NCBI GenBank assembly: GCA_002722795.1
Contig: PBMY01000002.1
Span: forward strand, 1 to 50,268
Reading direction: 5' to 3'
DNA: 50,268 nucleotides
Origin: Crocinitomicaceae bacterium
GTDB lineage: Bacteria; Bacteroidota; Bacteroidia; Flavobacteriales_D; Sanyastnellaceae
This document shows, piece after piece, positions 19,289-29,019 of this stretch. The translations under genes were made by a program, and so were the position numbers. Within the stretch, counting starts at the first letter, position 1; every line of letters begins with the position of its first letter. The notes below the pieces were generated by a model, which searched no databases, was not told the origin of the DNA, and saw only the letters and a program-made list of their open reading frames with translations.

Positions 19289-19802
19289 GAAACTTAGAAT
19301 AGTCTTTTCCGGAATAGAGAATTCAGGCAAAACCACTCTTGCAAGAGCGGTAGCATATGAAATGGGATTTGAGTTTGTCGAAGAACAATGTCGCTACAAT
19401 AAAAGTGTAATTGAAGGTGTTGAGACTCCTGAAACACTTGTTGAAATAAATGCACTTCAAGAATCGATGGCGTTAGAATCCATGAATGGGTCCGTAAATG
19501 GGGTTGTTTGTGATACTTCGGCAATGGAATTAAGGATGTGGTCTAAAGGGAAATTTGAAACCGACATTGAATGTCCAATTGAAGTGCCTATTGATTTAAC
19601 TTTTTTATGCCAAACCCTCGTAGAATTTGAAGAAGACCCCTTGAGGCAAATGCCCAATTACTCTGACAGAATTGAGCATGAAAAAGAATTTTTAGAGTTT
19701 ATACATAGCGAAGGAGTTAGGGTAAAAATCATTGCTCCCGCAACTCTAGAAGCAAGAAAGAAAAAAGTCATTAGCTCGATAAAGAAGCTGGCAAATGGAT
19801 AA
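19281..19802 (+). CDS. P-loop kinase, NadR-type (probable nicotinamide riboside kinase)
   Basis: The 173-residue protein has Walker A GIENSGKTT at 11-19. It is followed by FEFVEEQCRYN, the NadR-like position where a Glu/Arg pair contacts substrate, and a Walker B-like strand VVCDTSAMELRMWSKGKF near 74-91. This matches the AAA_28/NadR ribosylnicotinamide kinase family as a stand-alone domain. It overlaps pnuC by 8 bases. PnuC transporters depend on a kinase that traps nicotinamide riboside as NMN, so the pair is best read as an uptake-and-phosphorylation module. Substrate specificity is inference; thiamine- or deoxynucleoside-directed relatives exist. Confidence 0.75.
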   Translation: MIKKLRIVFSGIENSGKTTLARAVAYEMGFEFVEEQCRYNKSVIEGVETPETLVEINALQESMALESMNGSVNGVVCDTSAMELRMWSKGKFETDIECPIEVPIDLTFLCQTLVEFEEDPLRQMPNYSDRIEHEKEFLEFIHSEGVRVKIIAPATLEARKKKVISSIKKLANG

Positions 19803-20364
19803 AGTCCTTGAAGGAGTAGCGGTAGGATTAAGTCTGCTCTACACATTCATGTATCTAATTGGTGTTTTACCCTGGGCCTTTTATCCTGCGGCACTTGGTG
19901 CTGCAATATTTACTTATTTATGTTTTAAAAAAGAAATTCTAGCAGAGGCCTTTCTACAATTTTTCTATGTGGGAATGGCAGGTTTGGGCATTTACTTTTT
20001 CTACTATGGATCACCAATTGGAAGTTGGAATAGTTGGGATAATTTGAGCTTGGTACTTACATCAACTTTCGTGACTTGGCTTCTGGGTTCATCTTTAAAA
20101 AAGAACACCACATCAAAAATGCCTTTTGTCGATTCCTATACTACTGTATTCAGTTTAGGAGCAACATGGCTGATGATAATTAACATCCCAGATAGTTGGT
20201 ATTATTGGGTGTCAATAAATGCAGTAAGTACTATTCTGTACTACAAGAGGGGCTTAAAGTATGGCGCACTACTGTACTTTATCTATCTAATAATGTCGAT
20301 AGATGGATGCGTAGACAGTATTACTTGGTTTCAGGATTTAGCTAACTTCTTCTCTAGTTTGTGA
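19795..20364 (+). CDS. pnuC: PnuC-family vitamin transporter (probable nicotinamide riboside uptake)
   Basis: The 189-residue protein has about seven hydrophobic helices. PnuC signatures are the first-helix block LEGVAVGLSLLYTFMYLIGV, LAEAFLQFFYVGMAGLGIYFF in the middle, and SWYYWVSINAVSTILYYKRGL followed by LLYFIYLIMSIDG near the C-terminus. PnuC proteins are energy-independent facilitators of nicotinamide riboside; PnuT (thiamine) and PnuX (riboflavin) are close relatives. The overlapping NadR-like kinase favours nicotinamide riboside, while ribF two genes upstream leaves a flavin role open. It is the last gene of the operon and ends 6 bases from the convergent TonB gene. Confidence 0.88.
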   Translation: MDKVLEGVAVGLSLLYTFMYLIGVLPWAFYPAALGAAIFTYLCFKKEILAEAFLQFFYVGMAGLGIYFFYYGSPIGSWNSWDNLSLVLTSTFVTWLLGSSLKKNTTSKMPFVDSYTTVFSLGATWLMIINIPDSWYYWVSINAVSTILYYKRGLKYGALLYFIYLIMSIDGCVDSITWFQDLANFFSSL

Positions 20365-20370
20365 ACTAGA
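20353..20370. terminator. Possible bidirectional hairpin between pnuC and tonB
   Basis: A perfect 7-base inverted repeat (TCTAGTT/AACTAGA, loop TGTG) spans the pnuC stop codon and the gap to the tonB stop. It has no proper T-tract on either side, so function as a terminator is uncertain. Confidence 0.3.
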
Positions 20371-21072
20371 TTATCTGATAATAAACTTTACAGGAATAGT
20401 GTATTGAACACTTACATTCTTTCCTCTTTGTTGACCTGGATCAAACTTAGGTAAAGACTCAACAACTCTCTTCGCTTCCTTGTCTAGTCTTGGATCAACT
20501 TGACGTAGAATCTTTACATCCTTTACATTTCCATCCTTACCAACAACAAAGTAAACGAATACAGTACCTTGGATGCCAGCATCTTTTGCAATTGGTGGAT
20601 ACTTGGTGTTCTTACTTACATATTTGATAATCTCCATTTGAGTACACTGATGGCGCTCATCTCCTCTCATACTTTTGCATGGACCTAAAGCAGGCATGTT
20701 TTCTACAATCATAAATGGAGTATCGTCTTCTAGCTCTTCGTCATCTTCGATAATTTCAATCTCTGTATCCTCGTCTAATTCAATGTCCTCAATTTCCAAC
20801 TCTTCCTCAATTTCCTCCTCATCATCAACGATTTCAATAACTGTAGTTTGTTGAGGTGGAGGTGGAGGTGGAGGTGGAGTTACAATGTTTACTGGAATCT
20901 CCTCATCCTCGAGTAGATCAGCTTCGAAGTTTAGTGCTTGTCTTATTGCTACATCGTAGCTAGTCCAAGACAGCGCTAACAAAATAATTGAAAGTGAAGC
21001 GATAAAGCCAAGTGCGCGCCATGAAGAACGTTTGTTTTCTAAATCAGCTTTAGGAGTTTTACGGCTTATCAT
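20371..21072 (-). CDS. tonB: TonB family energy transducer
   Basis: The 233-residue protein has one N-terminal membrane anchor (about 20-36), a run of eight Pro at 66-73, a strongly acidic linker at 83-117 (25 of 35 residues Asp or Glu) and a TonB C-terminal domain at about 148-233 with KYPPIAKDAGIQGTVFVYF and FDPGQQRGKNVSVQYTIPV. It would couple the proton-motive force to outer-membrane TonB-dependent receptors such as the one at 42104-44491. Two Cys (132, 143) lie just before the C-terminal domain. Proline-rich linkers are normal; the acidic run replaces the usual alternating Pro-Lys/Glu repeats. It has its own promoter-like box. Confidence 0.95.
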   Translation of the reverse strand: MISRKTPKADLENKRSSWRALGFIASLSIILLALSWTSYDVAIRQALNFEADLLEDEEIPVNIVTPPPPPPPPQQTTVIEIVDDEEEIEEELEIEDIELDEDTEIEIIEDDEELEDDTPFMIVENMPALGPCKSMRGDERHQCTQMEIIKYVSKNTKYPPIAKDAGIQGTVFVYFVVGKDGNVKDVKILRQVDPRLDKEAKRVVESLPKFDPGQQRGKNVSVQYTIPVKFIIR

Positions 21073-21091
21073 CTTCTTAAATTCTTGGGTT

Positions 21092-21099
21092 CGAAATTA
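21092..21099 (-). promoter_or_regulatory. -7 box (TAATTTCG) of tonB
   Basis: The minus-strand TAATTTCG fits TAnnTTTG at 7 of 8 positions, with a TTG about 21 bases upstream as a possible -33 element and a 19-base leader to the ATG at 21072. It lies in the 84-base gap between gcvH and tonB, so tonB can be transcribed separately. Confidence 0.45.
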
Positions 21100-21156
21100 C
21101 TAAATTCACTTGTTATCATTCAAGTATTATGCCACATTATACATAAAATCTTGAAT

Positions 21157-21534
21157 TTACCCCAATGATGATGCGTATGAATCAGCATTCATGAGAGCTT
21201 CAAAATCCGAAGTATCACTAACCCTAACCTTGATGATCCAACCATCTCCGAAGGGATCGTTATTAATTAATGATGGGTCATCTTCTAAAGCTGAATTGAA
21301 CTCAACAATTTCACCAGCAACTGGCAAAAACAAGTCGCTTACAGTTTTTACAGCTTCAATAGTGCCAAACACTTCTTCAGCGTCAAGCTCCTCACCCTCT
21401 GTTTCAACTTCAACAAATACTATATCGCCAAGCTCACCTTGAGCGTAGTCTGTAACTCCAACCGTCGCGATTTCTCCTTCTAATCTGATCCATTCGTGAT
21501 CAGCAGTGTAACGTAAGTCAGTAGGTATATTCAT
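21157..21534 (-). CDS. gcvH: Glycine cleavage system H protein
   Basis: The 125-residue lipoyl carrier protein has the lipoylation block GTIEAVKTVSDLF with the modified Lys at position 63 and the N-terminal RYTADHEWIRLEG. It shuttles the aminomethyl group of glycine between the P, T and L proteins in the cytoplasm. It lies 3 bases after sprA. The sprA-gcvH order is a recurring feature of Bacteroidota genomes, so the placement is conventional although the two functions are unrelated. Confidence 0.97.
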   Translation of the reverse strand: MNIPTDLRYTADHEWIRLEGEIATVGVTDYAQGELGDIVFVEVETEGEELDAEEVFGTIEAVKTVSDLFLPVAGEIVEFNSALEDDPSLINNDPFGDGWIIKVRVSDTSDFEALMNADSYASSLG

Positions 21535-21537
21535 AAT

Positions 21538-24500
21538 TTATTGATTCAAGTTAAAGCGTATTGCAATCCCGGAATTAATGTTTGACGTTGCAAAAGAAGT
21601 GGAGATTTTGGGAGAAGTCAACTGTTGATCGTAAAAAGCTCTCAAAGTCACCTTATCGCTCACTTCTAAATCACTTGAAAATTTGATTGATACTAGCTTT
21701 TGACCAGCAGTAACCTGATTTTGCTGTTCCTCCATTTTTCTGATTATTGTACTGTTATCTCTGATATTTAAATCAAGACGAAGTAATAGGTCAGTTTCCT
21801 TGAGCATTTTAATAGGCAGTTTCCCATAAGTCTTCATAAATGGATTTCTAACATCCGCAAATTTATATCCAACACCTACAACTAAACCATTGCTCTTAGT
21901 TTCAGTAATTTGATAATTAGTAAGGCCAAAACTCACATTCCTATCCCTAGTAATCTCAACCTTTAATTGAGGCTCATTGTCTGACGCTGTCTTAATTGTC
22001 ATATCAAGCCCTATCAATGGAGAAAGCTGCTCGCTTATACTAACCGTATTGAATTGCCTTTGGCTTATGTAGTTACCCTCTGGGCCATTATCCGTTGCAA
22101 CAGGCAACCCATCTAATTCTACATATTGCAGATTAGTTGTGTATGAAGTGCTCATAGTTGAACGATATGTATGACTAAGATTAAATCTTCTGAATGTCTT
22201 CTTTAGTGAAGGTATTTTACTTAATCCATCGTAAGTGACTCTCCAATTAGGTGCAATCTTAGTCTTCATTACATCAAGATTCACTGTATTTGGATCCACA
22301 CCAAGATATGCACTTAAGAATGCTGGCATTGTCACATCCTGAGACGTGCCTCCCCAACCTTGATAGAATCCGGTTTCAGGATTCGCCTCTTGCTCATTGT
22401 AAGTAATGTCATTTAGCCTAGAAGAAATTATTTCTCTATTCTGTAATAACTGATCCCAAATGGCAGAGTTAAAGTTGTCGTCGTCGTCAACAAAAGCAGT
22501 AGGCCATGAGAATACCGTTGATGAGAAGTTGCCTGTCTCGGTTGGAGATTCGTAATTCCAAGCTTCCTGTAAATCGTCAAAACGGAAGAAGCTCTGATGA
22601 TTTCTAGATATACTTCTATTTGCAGTTAACTCAATTTTAAAATGCTTGATAGGCTCAACATTCAGCCTAACATTAAAGTTCTCGGTAAAGGATTCTGTAT
22701 ATTGTTGATTCAAATAAGGTTGCTGTATTAACCATCCATTATTTGCTGCATCAAATGCGAAATCATTAACCTTATTACCAAACAAATCTGTGTTTTGATG
22801 TCCTAATAAGAACAAAGCACCCGGTGCTGAAAAGTTAGGACTAAAGCCCGAGTATCGTGCGGTCTCTGCATAACCTGGAAGCATAATTCCTTCATTACGC
22901 GAGAATGTTCCGCTAATGTTTTGGACTCCCATAGCAAACCTCAAAATGTGTTCTATTGGGTTAATATCCCACTTCTTTTCTTTTTCCTCTTCTTCCTCAA
23001 TATTTCCAAATCCATCGCGTCTCTCATTGCTCACATTCCTATTGTAATTCTTCTTTTTGGGCCTCTTATTATTTATCTCTTTCAAGTAGGGAACCCTATT
23101 ATAAAGCTTGACAAAATTCGCTTGGCCATTAAGACTGAGATTCCTTGAATTCTGAATAGTACTACCTAAAGAATCCTGAGCAAATGGAGCTCTGTCCCAT
23201 CTGAATGAGCTTTGGTACCTAGCATCACCTGATATAAAATCACAAAGAGGAATCTTGTCAAAAGGCAACTTGTAAGAACCATTTACATTGTGATTGTATG
23301 TTGTAATTTCACCTCCAACACGTAGGTTTTGTAAAATGGTGTCAACATACTGCGAGTATAAAGAGTCCTCTCTATTTATGACCCCTGCTGGCTCGCCAAC
23401 AAGAGCATTTGCTTGAGACGAGTAATCAAACTTTAAAGATGACGTCAGGTCATATTTTAAAATGTAATTCCTTGACCAATTCCAAGACTTTAGTACCTGT
23501 GTATTGATAAGCAAAGGCGTCTCAACTCCTAGAAGATCAAAAGTGTTATTTCTAATTCTACTCGTAGAATAAATCCTTTCCATCTGAGTATTTACACTCA
23601 CCTGTTTTGGAGCTAGATAAAAATTGAAATCATAGAGCCATCTAAAAATTTCCTTATTCTTCATAAAGCTAATTTTGGAAAATGGTTTGAAGTTTTTAGG
23701 TCTGTTTTGCCAATTATAAGCTAAACCACCCCTATGTTCTATAATAAGGTCAAAATCAGTATTTATATCGGCTCTGTACTGCTCGTTGAAGCTGTAGTTT
23801 CCAGTGAAGTTACTAATCTTTAAAAAAGAAAGTGGTCCACTACTCTGAGACCCACCACCTCTCCCCCCAGCACCGCCACGACCACCCATAGCGCCCATTC
23901 CGCCACCTCTTTGAGAAATAAACATATCTTTAGAAGATCGTGAATCTTTACCTCCGGATCCTGAATCTAAATCACTACCTCTACTATTTCTATCTCTTGA
24001 TCCTCCATTACCTCGTGAGTTGCCTTGAGGATTGATTTTAATACTTGAAAAATTTATACTCCTCAACCTATTTATCGATTTAGTCTTATCTAATCTCTCA
24101 GGGGAAAGACTGTCCAACTCAGTCATTTCAATATCTGGCAACAATGGGTCAAACTGAGGTGAAGAAACCTGATTTGAATAGCCAACATACATTGGAAGTT
24201 GAAGCCCTAGTTTCTGAGGGAATAGTTTCCCTAACTGAATTGTACCATTAGCATCAATTCCTTTAATAGTCTCGCGCTGACGTTCTTGAACTCTCTCTTC
24301 CAAACCACCCCAACCTGGAGTTGACATATTTGCAGCAAGGTTAATATTCCCAAGATCCGCAAGTGTAGCATTTACTCTTGCAACAGCAGCCCAGCCACCC
24401 TCTTCATTAAAGTCAGATAGTCTCAACTCATTCGCCCACACAACAGCACATTTGTCAAGTCCATCGTCTGAGTATGGGAATACAAGATCATCCTTATCAG

Positions 24501-27500
24501 GATTCCTAATTCCTATCATAACCATTACAACGTTTGCTAGGTTTGGATTACCCTTTACTGATAATCTTGCAACACCATCGTATTCAGAATAAACCTTAAA
24601 TGCTGGTTGGCTACTTGGCCTTTTTATTTTCAAATCTTGTAGGTCCTTCAGTTCAATATCCATTTGATTTTCTTCAGGCCAAATCTGATCGTCCTGTGTT
24701 GTAAACCACGGTGTGACACTTAATGGCATCTCGTATTCGTAATAGTTATTATCAAAGTCTGAACCCAATCTTATAAATGCCGTTATATCACCATCATTAA
24801 GGTTTGTCCCATCTGCACCCGGCTCAGCATGAAAGTACATTTTAAGCCTCTTGTACATCCTCATATCGTAATTGATATTTCTGTAAGCTCCTCTTGCATC
24901 GCCATCAGTCAGATTGCACACCTCCATAGAAAGTGATTGCTCATTTAGCCGTCTTGCATTTACAGCAGCAACATCAATCTCTCTAATAATTCCAGGTGGA
25001 GTTACATATGGAACAGGATTTCTATTACCATTCTCCTCAATGTTTACAGCGTTGAGATTAAAGGTTGTCGAAGAAGGGTCTTCAGGCTCAACCTCTTGGG
25101 CTCCAGCCAAACTACCAACATACTTTCTCCACTCTCCTCTTATAAGTTCCATCCTAGCAAAACGTAACGTAACTGGTTGATTCCACCCCTTCATAAACAC
25201 CCTCATAAAACGAATTGAACGGAAGTCAGTTATTGACCCGATTCTAGACTCAAATTCTCTCACTGGGATTTTAAACTGATACCATTTGATTGGCTTCTGT
25301 TCGTTGTTAGTTGCGCTTTGGCTGAGTGTCTCAAAAATATCTGTTATGTAGTTTGTGCCAACGTCATAATCCTCTAAATCAGATGGTCTTAGAGAAATTT
25401 TATATTGGTAATAACTCTCTATTGTGCCGAGTGTAATGTCTTCGTTAATATCCTCAGTGTTGGGAATAGTTGTAGCTGTGATTGGGTAGCCGTTAGGTGA
25501 ACCCGTGTTTGAATTATTCTCGTATCTACTGAATTTTTTATACCTGTCGAGTATGTTCAATTCTGCCGCTTGTGCTTCTGGTGTTCTAAAGTACTCAAAA
25601 TCATCGGCAGAGGGGTCATTTTCAATTTGAGTTAAAGCCTCGGGAGATAAAATTCCGGAAGATTCTAATCCATCAAGCCATTCCCCAAAATGCTCCCTCT
25701 CAGCAGAAGAATTCAACCCATCAATTCCTACATCCTGCATATCATAAGAACCTGTAGAATTATCGAATGCATTTACAACATTAAAAATCGATGGGTCTGG
25801 GAAGACTGCCATATCATTGCTTTGCACTAATTGCTCTGGATTATTCGCAGATGGCAGTCCATTTTCAAATTCTAGCTGGCTATCGTTTATGACATCCTCA
25901 CTTACGTTTCCTAAATTTATATACAGATCACCTCCAGTGAAGTTTTCGCTATCCTCATTAAAAGGATCCATTAGCCAAAACTGAATGTATTCAATGTTTG
26001 CCGACTCAAAATCTGTAGTAGTAAGAGCTCTTTGAATCCCTGCCCATCTAGTTCCAGGATCTTCTAGATTTCCATTTGGTTTCATGCCAGAAGCAACTCC
26101 TGCTTCACCCTCTGCCGGAACATAATTGTATGGTCCTCTTTCCTCAGGCCAATAAGTAAGGTCAAAGGTTGGAATATTTCTTGGGGTCCCGGGTTGGAAT
26201 TCTCTGTTTGGGAAAATTTCTTGCTCGAGAATTTGACGCATTCTATGGTCGTGCTTCACGTCACTACTTACTTGACCATCCTCTAAGCCTGATCCCGAAT
26301 AGAATGCTGGGTCAATAGTGTACCAAGATAGAGCGGCTCTATTGTAATTATATTTTGGCGATGCCTCAAATCCACCCTCAGCAAATAGGGTTTCGTCTTT
26401 AGGGGTTGATGCAAGGAACCAGCGTGATACTGATCTTATGTCAATTGTAGATTGTGATCCCTCAAAGTCATCTATATATGCATTTCCTGCAGCACCGATT
26501 GCGCGACTATGACCAGGAATCAAGTATGCTCCTTCTCCGCTAACATCAATAGTCGAGGTTGCTGAAGTTTGGTAAAATGGCAAGAAATCAACCAATTTAG
26601 TCAAGAATCTGCTTTCTGTTTGCCATGTGAAATCCGTCCCTAGGATTGTATTATTAACTGGCTCATCTCCGATATCAACCTTTTGAGTAAGTGGTCTTTC
26701 TCGCATGTTTAAAAAAGTTGCACCTATTGTAAAATCATCACTCGCTACATAGTCAAACCTTGTTCCCAAAAGGGTTTTAGTTTGAATATTAAACATGGAA
26801 TTTGACTCAAGTGAAACTCTAATTGTTTGACCTGATTCAAGAAGACCATCATTAATGATTCTTACTCTACCAAGGTTGTAATCAACTGTGTAATCTTGGT
26901 TTTCAATCAATCTAACTCCACCCGCAGTAACAGTTACTGAACCCTCTGGTACATTGAGAGCATTAAGTGAAATCTCAGAAGAACTTTGGCTTTGAAATTG
27001 CCCCTTTATGTGGTATCTGTTGAGTGATGGAATCTGTTGGGCCGCTGTCTTTGTACTATCGTAAAGCGGATCAAAAACTAGAGTTTGTATTAGTGATTCT
27101 GCAAGATTGGTATCTTCTACTCTGCTTTCTATTTCACTTCTTAGATTATCACCAAATGGTTCTACGGACGGGAAGAAGATTCTACCGTTTTGGCTATTTA
27201 TTGTCCCGCCTTGAGTAGCTGCATTATCAACGTAATCAAAAACTCCATCAGGATTTGGCATAGTATTGATGTCCATTCTATCTAATCCCAACAGTTGAAG
27301 AAGAAGTGTTCCGTCAAGAGGCGCTCTTGGGATGTAATTGAGGTCCACTCCAGTTGAAGGGTCGTTATACCAAACATTTAATCTGAAGTCTTCTTGACTA
27401 AGACCAAACGCTTGCATGCTGTACACATTCTTCATCATGCCTTCCCAAAGTGGAGAAGGGTCGCCATTACTCAAATCAAGCTGAGTGATTGATGACTTAA

Positions 27501-29007
27501 GCATTTTCAAAACTAGAGCTCCTGGAGCTGTGAATCCGTCTTGAGAAAGAGTCCCTACTTGATAAGTCTGGCCATCTAAAGTATACTCATATGAAACACC
27601 TAAAACTTCAGCATTATTTAAAGATTGTCTCAAAGAAATGAATCCCAATTTTGAGTTGTAGGTGAATTCTGATGGCGTCAACTTTCTAGCGTTTCCCACT
27701 CTCTCATAGTGAACTCCCTGTTCTAAACCGATTTGGTTTGATTGGTTGATGGATGCTATTGCAGAATTGGCTGCTGAATAACCCATCACCTCTTCATTGC
27801 TCACAAGAGTTCCAAATAATCCGTTGTTTTGGTTTGAAGGAGCCTTGTTGTATGTAGGCGAAATATTATATTGGTCAACAGATCTTAGCTGCGATAAATT
27901 AATGTTTGAACTAACATAATCAGGGTGTTCACCAAGGTCTGTTACAGCGATAATGTTCCTTACATCCTGAGTGTTTGCTTGGAGGTTTACAACCCAAACC
28001 TCAATTCTATTGATTATCACCCCAGAGTTTGGGACTGGTAAACTCTTCATAGCATCATCGTACTGATGTCTGAAAAATTGTGATAGAAAGTAGTGTCGGT
28101 TTGCTTCGTAATCGTCAGCTCGAATATCAAATTCTTGGGTTTGGGCTCCGCCCTCAACTTCAATATCCCTACGCTCACCTTTCTGCTGAGAAATTATGGT
28201 AGAATTGTAGAGGCGACCCCATTGAGTCTCGAGCTTAACACCAAATAAACTTTGGGATCCTGTTATAAGAGTTCCTTGAAGCGGAAGACTGATGTTTCCT
28301 GCCTCAATGTTCTTTAATATGTCATCTTCCTCGCCTTGGTAACCAATATTCATTTGGTTTTCAAAATCAAAGAGGGACTCAGTGTTGTACTGTGTCCCAA
28401 GTTCAATTTTATCTCCGATTTTACCTGTGATATTTAACTGTATCCTTTGATCGAAGTTAAAAGTCGTTACCCTTCGTTGTCGTTCTGGGATTCTAGGATT
28501 TTCAGTATTGGAACTGTTTATTCCAAATGTTATTTCTGCGGAACCCTGAGGAATGATTTCAATTTCATTTGTTCCAAAGAGCATTTCAAATAACTCATTA
28601 TCTATCTCTAGTTTGGGTGCAAATGCTCTATTCGCTTCGTCGTCATCCTCTTGAAGTTGATCCCAAAATTCAGAGAGATTCCCGCTTATGTCGTAATCGA
28701 GAAACTCATCTAGAGAGAATAGGGATGAAGGTCTGAATTGAAGAGAATCGCCGATGGTTTGTTGAACGATATATTGCCCTGTAATTGGATCGTAAACAAC
28801 TCCGTAATTAAAATTTTCAGGCCAATCTAGACTTATACCTCCGGTGTTTTCTGTTGGATTAAACGGATCTTCTCCCCCGTGAGGAAATGGTAAATCCACC
28901 TCTGTAGTGTCCGAATCTTCTGAAGTTTGGGCGTGAGCACTTAGGTTGCAAAAAAGCAAAGCTGTTAGGATGCCCAAATAGGCATTTATGCAAGCAATTT
29001 TATTCAC
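21538..29007 (-). CDS. sprA: SprA, T9SS outer-membrane translocon protein
   Basis: The product is 2489 residues, starting at GTG 29007 with a signal peptide ending near residue 26 (SAHAQ). Length and sequence match SprA (also called Sov), the giant single-chain outer-membrane barrel that is the translocation pore of the type 9 secretion system and is needed for gliding and protein secretion. The plug/periplasmic part precedes a very long series of beta strands ending in Phe-Asn-Leu-Asn-Gln. A low-complexity, Gly/Ser/Arg-rich stretch occupies about residues 1659-1722 (GGRGGAGGRGGG inside it), and a Lys/Glu run near residue 2010. The frame is uninterrupted. The gene sits between ruvA (12 bases) and gcvH (3 bases). 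T9SS-sorted proteins at 31889, 35035 and probably 1-2366 are likely clients. Confidence 0.96.
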   Translation of the reverse strand: MNKIACINAYLGILTALLFCNLSAHAQTSEDSDTTEVDLPFPHGGEDPFNPTENTGGISLDWPENFNYGVVYDPITGQYIVQQTIGDSLQFRPSSLFSLDEFLDYDISGNLSEFWDQLQEDDDEANRAFAPKLEIDNELFEMLFGTNEIEIIPQGSAEITFGINSSNTENPRIPERQRRVTTFNFDQRIQLNITGKIGDKIELGTQYNTESLFDFENQMNIGYQGEEDDILKNIEAGNISLPLQGTLITGSQSLFGVKLETQWGRLYNSTIISQQKGERRDIEVEGGAQTQEFDIRADDYEANRHYFLSQFFRHQYDDAMKSLPVPNSGVIINRIEVWVVNLQANTQDVRNIIAVTDLGEHPDYVSSNINLSQLRSVDQYNISPTYNKAPSNQNNGLFGTLVSNEEVMGYSAANSAIASINQSNQIGLEQGVHYERVGNARKLTPSEFTYNSKLGFISLRQSLNNAEVLGVSYEYTLDGQTYQVGTLSQDGFTAPGALVLKMLKSSITQLDLSNGDPSPLWEGMMKNVYSMQAFGLSQEDFRLNVWYNDPSTGVDLNYIPRAPLDGTLLLQLLGLDRMDINTMPNPDGVFDYVDNAATQGGTINSQNGRIFFPSVEPFGDNLRSEIESRVEDTNLAESLIQTLVFDPLYDSTKTAAQQIPSLNRYHIKGQFQSQSSSEISLNALNVPEGSVTVTAGGVRLIENQDYTVDYNLGRVRIINDGLLESGQTIRVSLESNSMFNIQTKTLLGTRFDYVASDDFTIGATFLNMRERPLTQKVDIGDEPVNNTILGTDFTWQTESRFLTKLVDFLPFYQTSATSTIDVSGEGAYLIPGHSRAIGAAGNAYIDDFEGSQSTIDIRSVSRWFLASTPKDETLFAEGGFEASPKYNYNRAALSWYTIDPAFYSGSGLEDGQVSSDVKHDHRMRQILEQEIFPNREFQPGTPRNIPTFDLTYWPEERGPYNYVPAEGEAGVASGMKPNGNLEDPGTRWAGIQRALTTTDFESANIEYIQFWLMDPFNEDSENFTGGDLYINLGNVSEDVINDSQLEFENGLPSANNPEQLVQSNDMAVFPDPSIFNVVNAFDNSTGSYDMQDVGIDGLNSSAEREHFGEWLDGLESSGILSPEALTQIENDPSADDFEYFRTPEAQAAELNILDRYKKFSRYENNSNTGSPNGYPITATTIPNTEDINEDITLGTIESYYQYKISLRPSDLEDYDVGTNYITDIFETLSQSATNNEQKPIKWYQFKIPVREFESRIGSITDFRSIRFMRVFMKGWNQPVTLRFARMELIRGEWRKYVGSLAGAQEVEPEDPSSTTFNLNAVNIEENGNRNPVPYVTPPGIIREIDVAAVNARRLNEQSLSMEVCNLTDGDARGAYRNINYDMRMYKRLKMYFHAEPGADGTNLNDGDITAFIRLGSDFDNNYYEYEMPLSVTPWFTTQDDQIWPEENQMDIELKDLQDLKIKRPSSQPAFKVYSEYDGVARLSVKGNPNLANVVMVMIGIRNPDKDDLVFPYSDDGLDKCAVVWANELRLSDFNEEGGWAAVARVNATLADLGNINLAANMSTPGWGGLEERVQERQRETIKGIDANGTIQLGKLFPQKLGLQLPMYVGYSNQVSSPQFDPLLPDIEMTELDSLSPERLDKTKSINRLRSINFSSIKINPQGNSRGNGGSRDRNSRGSDLDSGSGGKDSRSSKDMFISQRGGGMGAMGGRGGAGGRGGGSQSSGPLSFLKISNFTGNYSFNEQYRADINTDFDLIIEHRGGLAYNWQNRPKNFKPFSKISFMKNKEIFRWLYDFNFYLAPKQVSVNTQMERIYSTSRIRNNTFDLLGVETPLLINTQVLKSWNWSRNYILKYDLTSSLKFDYSSQANALVGEPAGVINREDSLYSQYVDTILQNLRVGGEITTYNHNVNGSYKLPFDKIPLCDFISGDARYQSSFRWDRAPFAQDSLGSTIQNSRNLSLNGQANFVKLYNRVPYLKEINNKRPKKKNYNRNVSNERRDGFGNIEEEEEKEKKWDINPIEHILRFAMGVQNISGTFSRNEGIMLPGYAETARYSGFSPNFSAPGALFLLGHQNTDLFGNKVNDFAFDAANNGWLIQQPYLNQQYTESFTENFNVRLNVEPIKHFKIELTANRSISRNHQSFFRFDDLQEAWNYESPTETGNFSSTVFSWPTAFVDDDDNFNSAIWDQLLQNREIISSRLNDITYNEQEANPETGFYQGWGGTSQDVTMPAFLSAYLGVDPNTVNLDVMKTKIAPNWRVTYDGLSKIPSLKKTFRRFNLSHTYRSTMSTSYTTNLQYVELDGLPVATDNGPEGNYISQRQFNTVSISEQLSPLIGLDMTIKTASDNEPQLKVEITRDRNVSFGLTNYQITETKSNGLVVGVGYKFADVRNPFMKTYGKLPIKMLKETDLLLRLDLNIRDNSTIIRKMEEQQNQVTAGQKLVSIKFSSDLEVSDKVTLRAFYDQQLTSPKISTSFATSNINSGIAIRFNLNQ

Positions 29008-29019
29008 CCATCTTCTAGT

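Noticed and set aside
23840-24030. Frameshift or assembly artefact in the Gly/Arg-rich part of sprA
   Set aside because: The frame stays open on both sides with recognisable SprA sequence, so the low-complexity stretch reads as genuine coding sequence.
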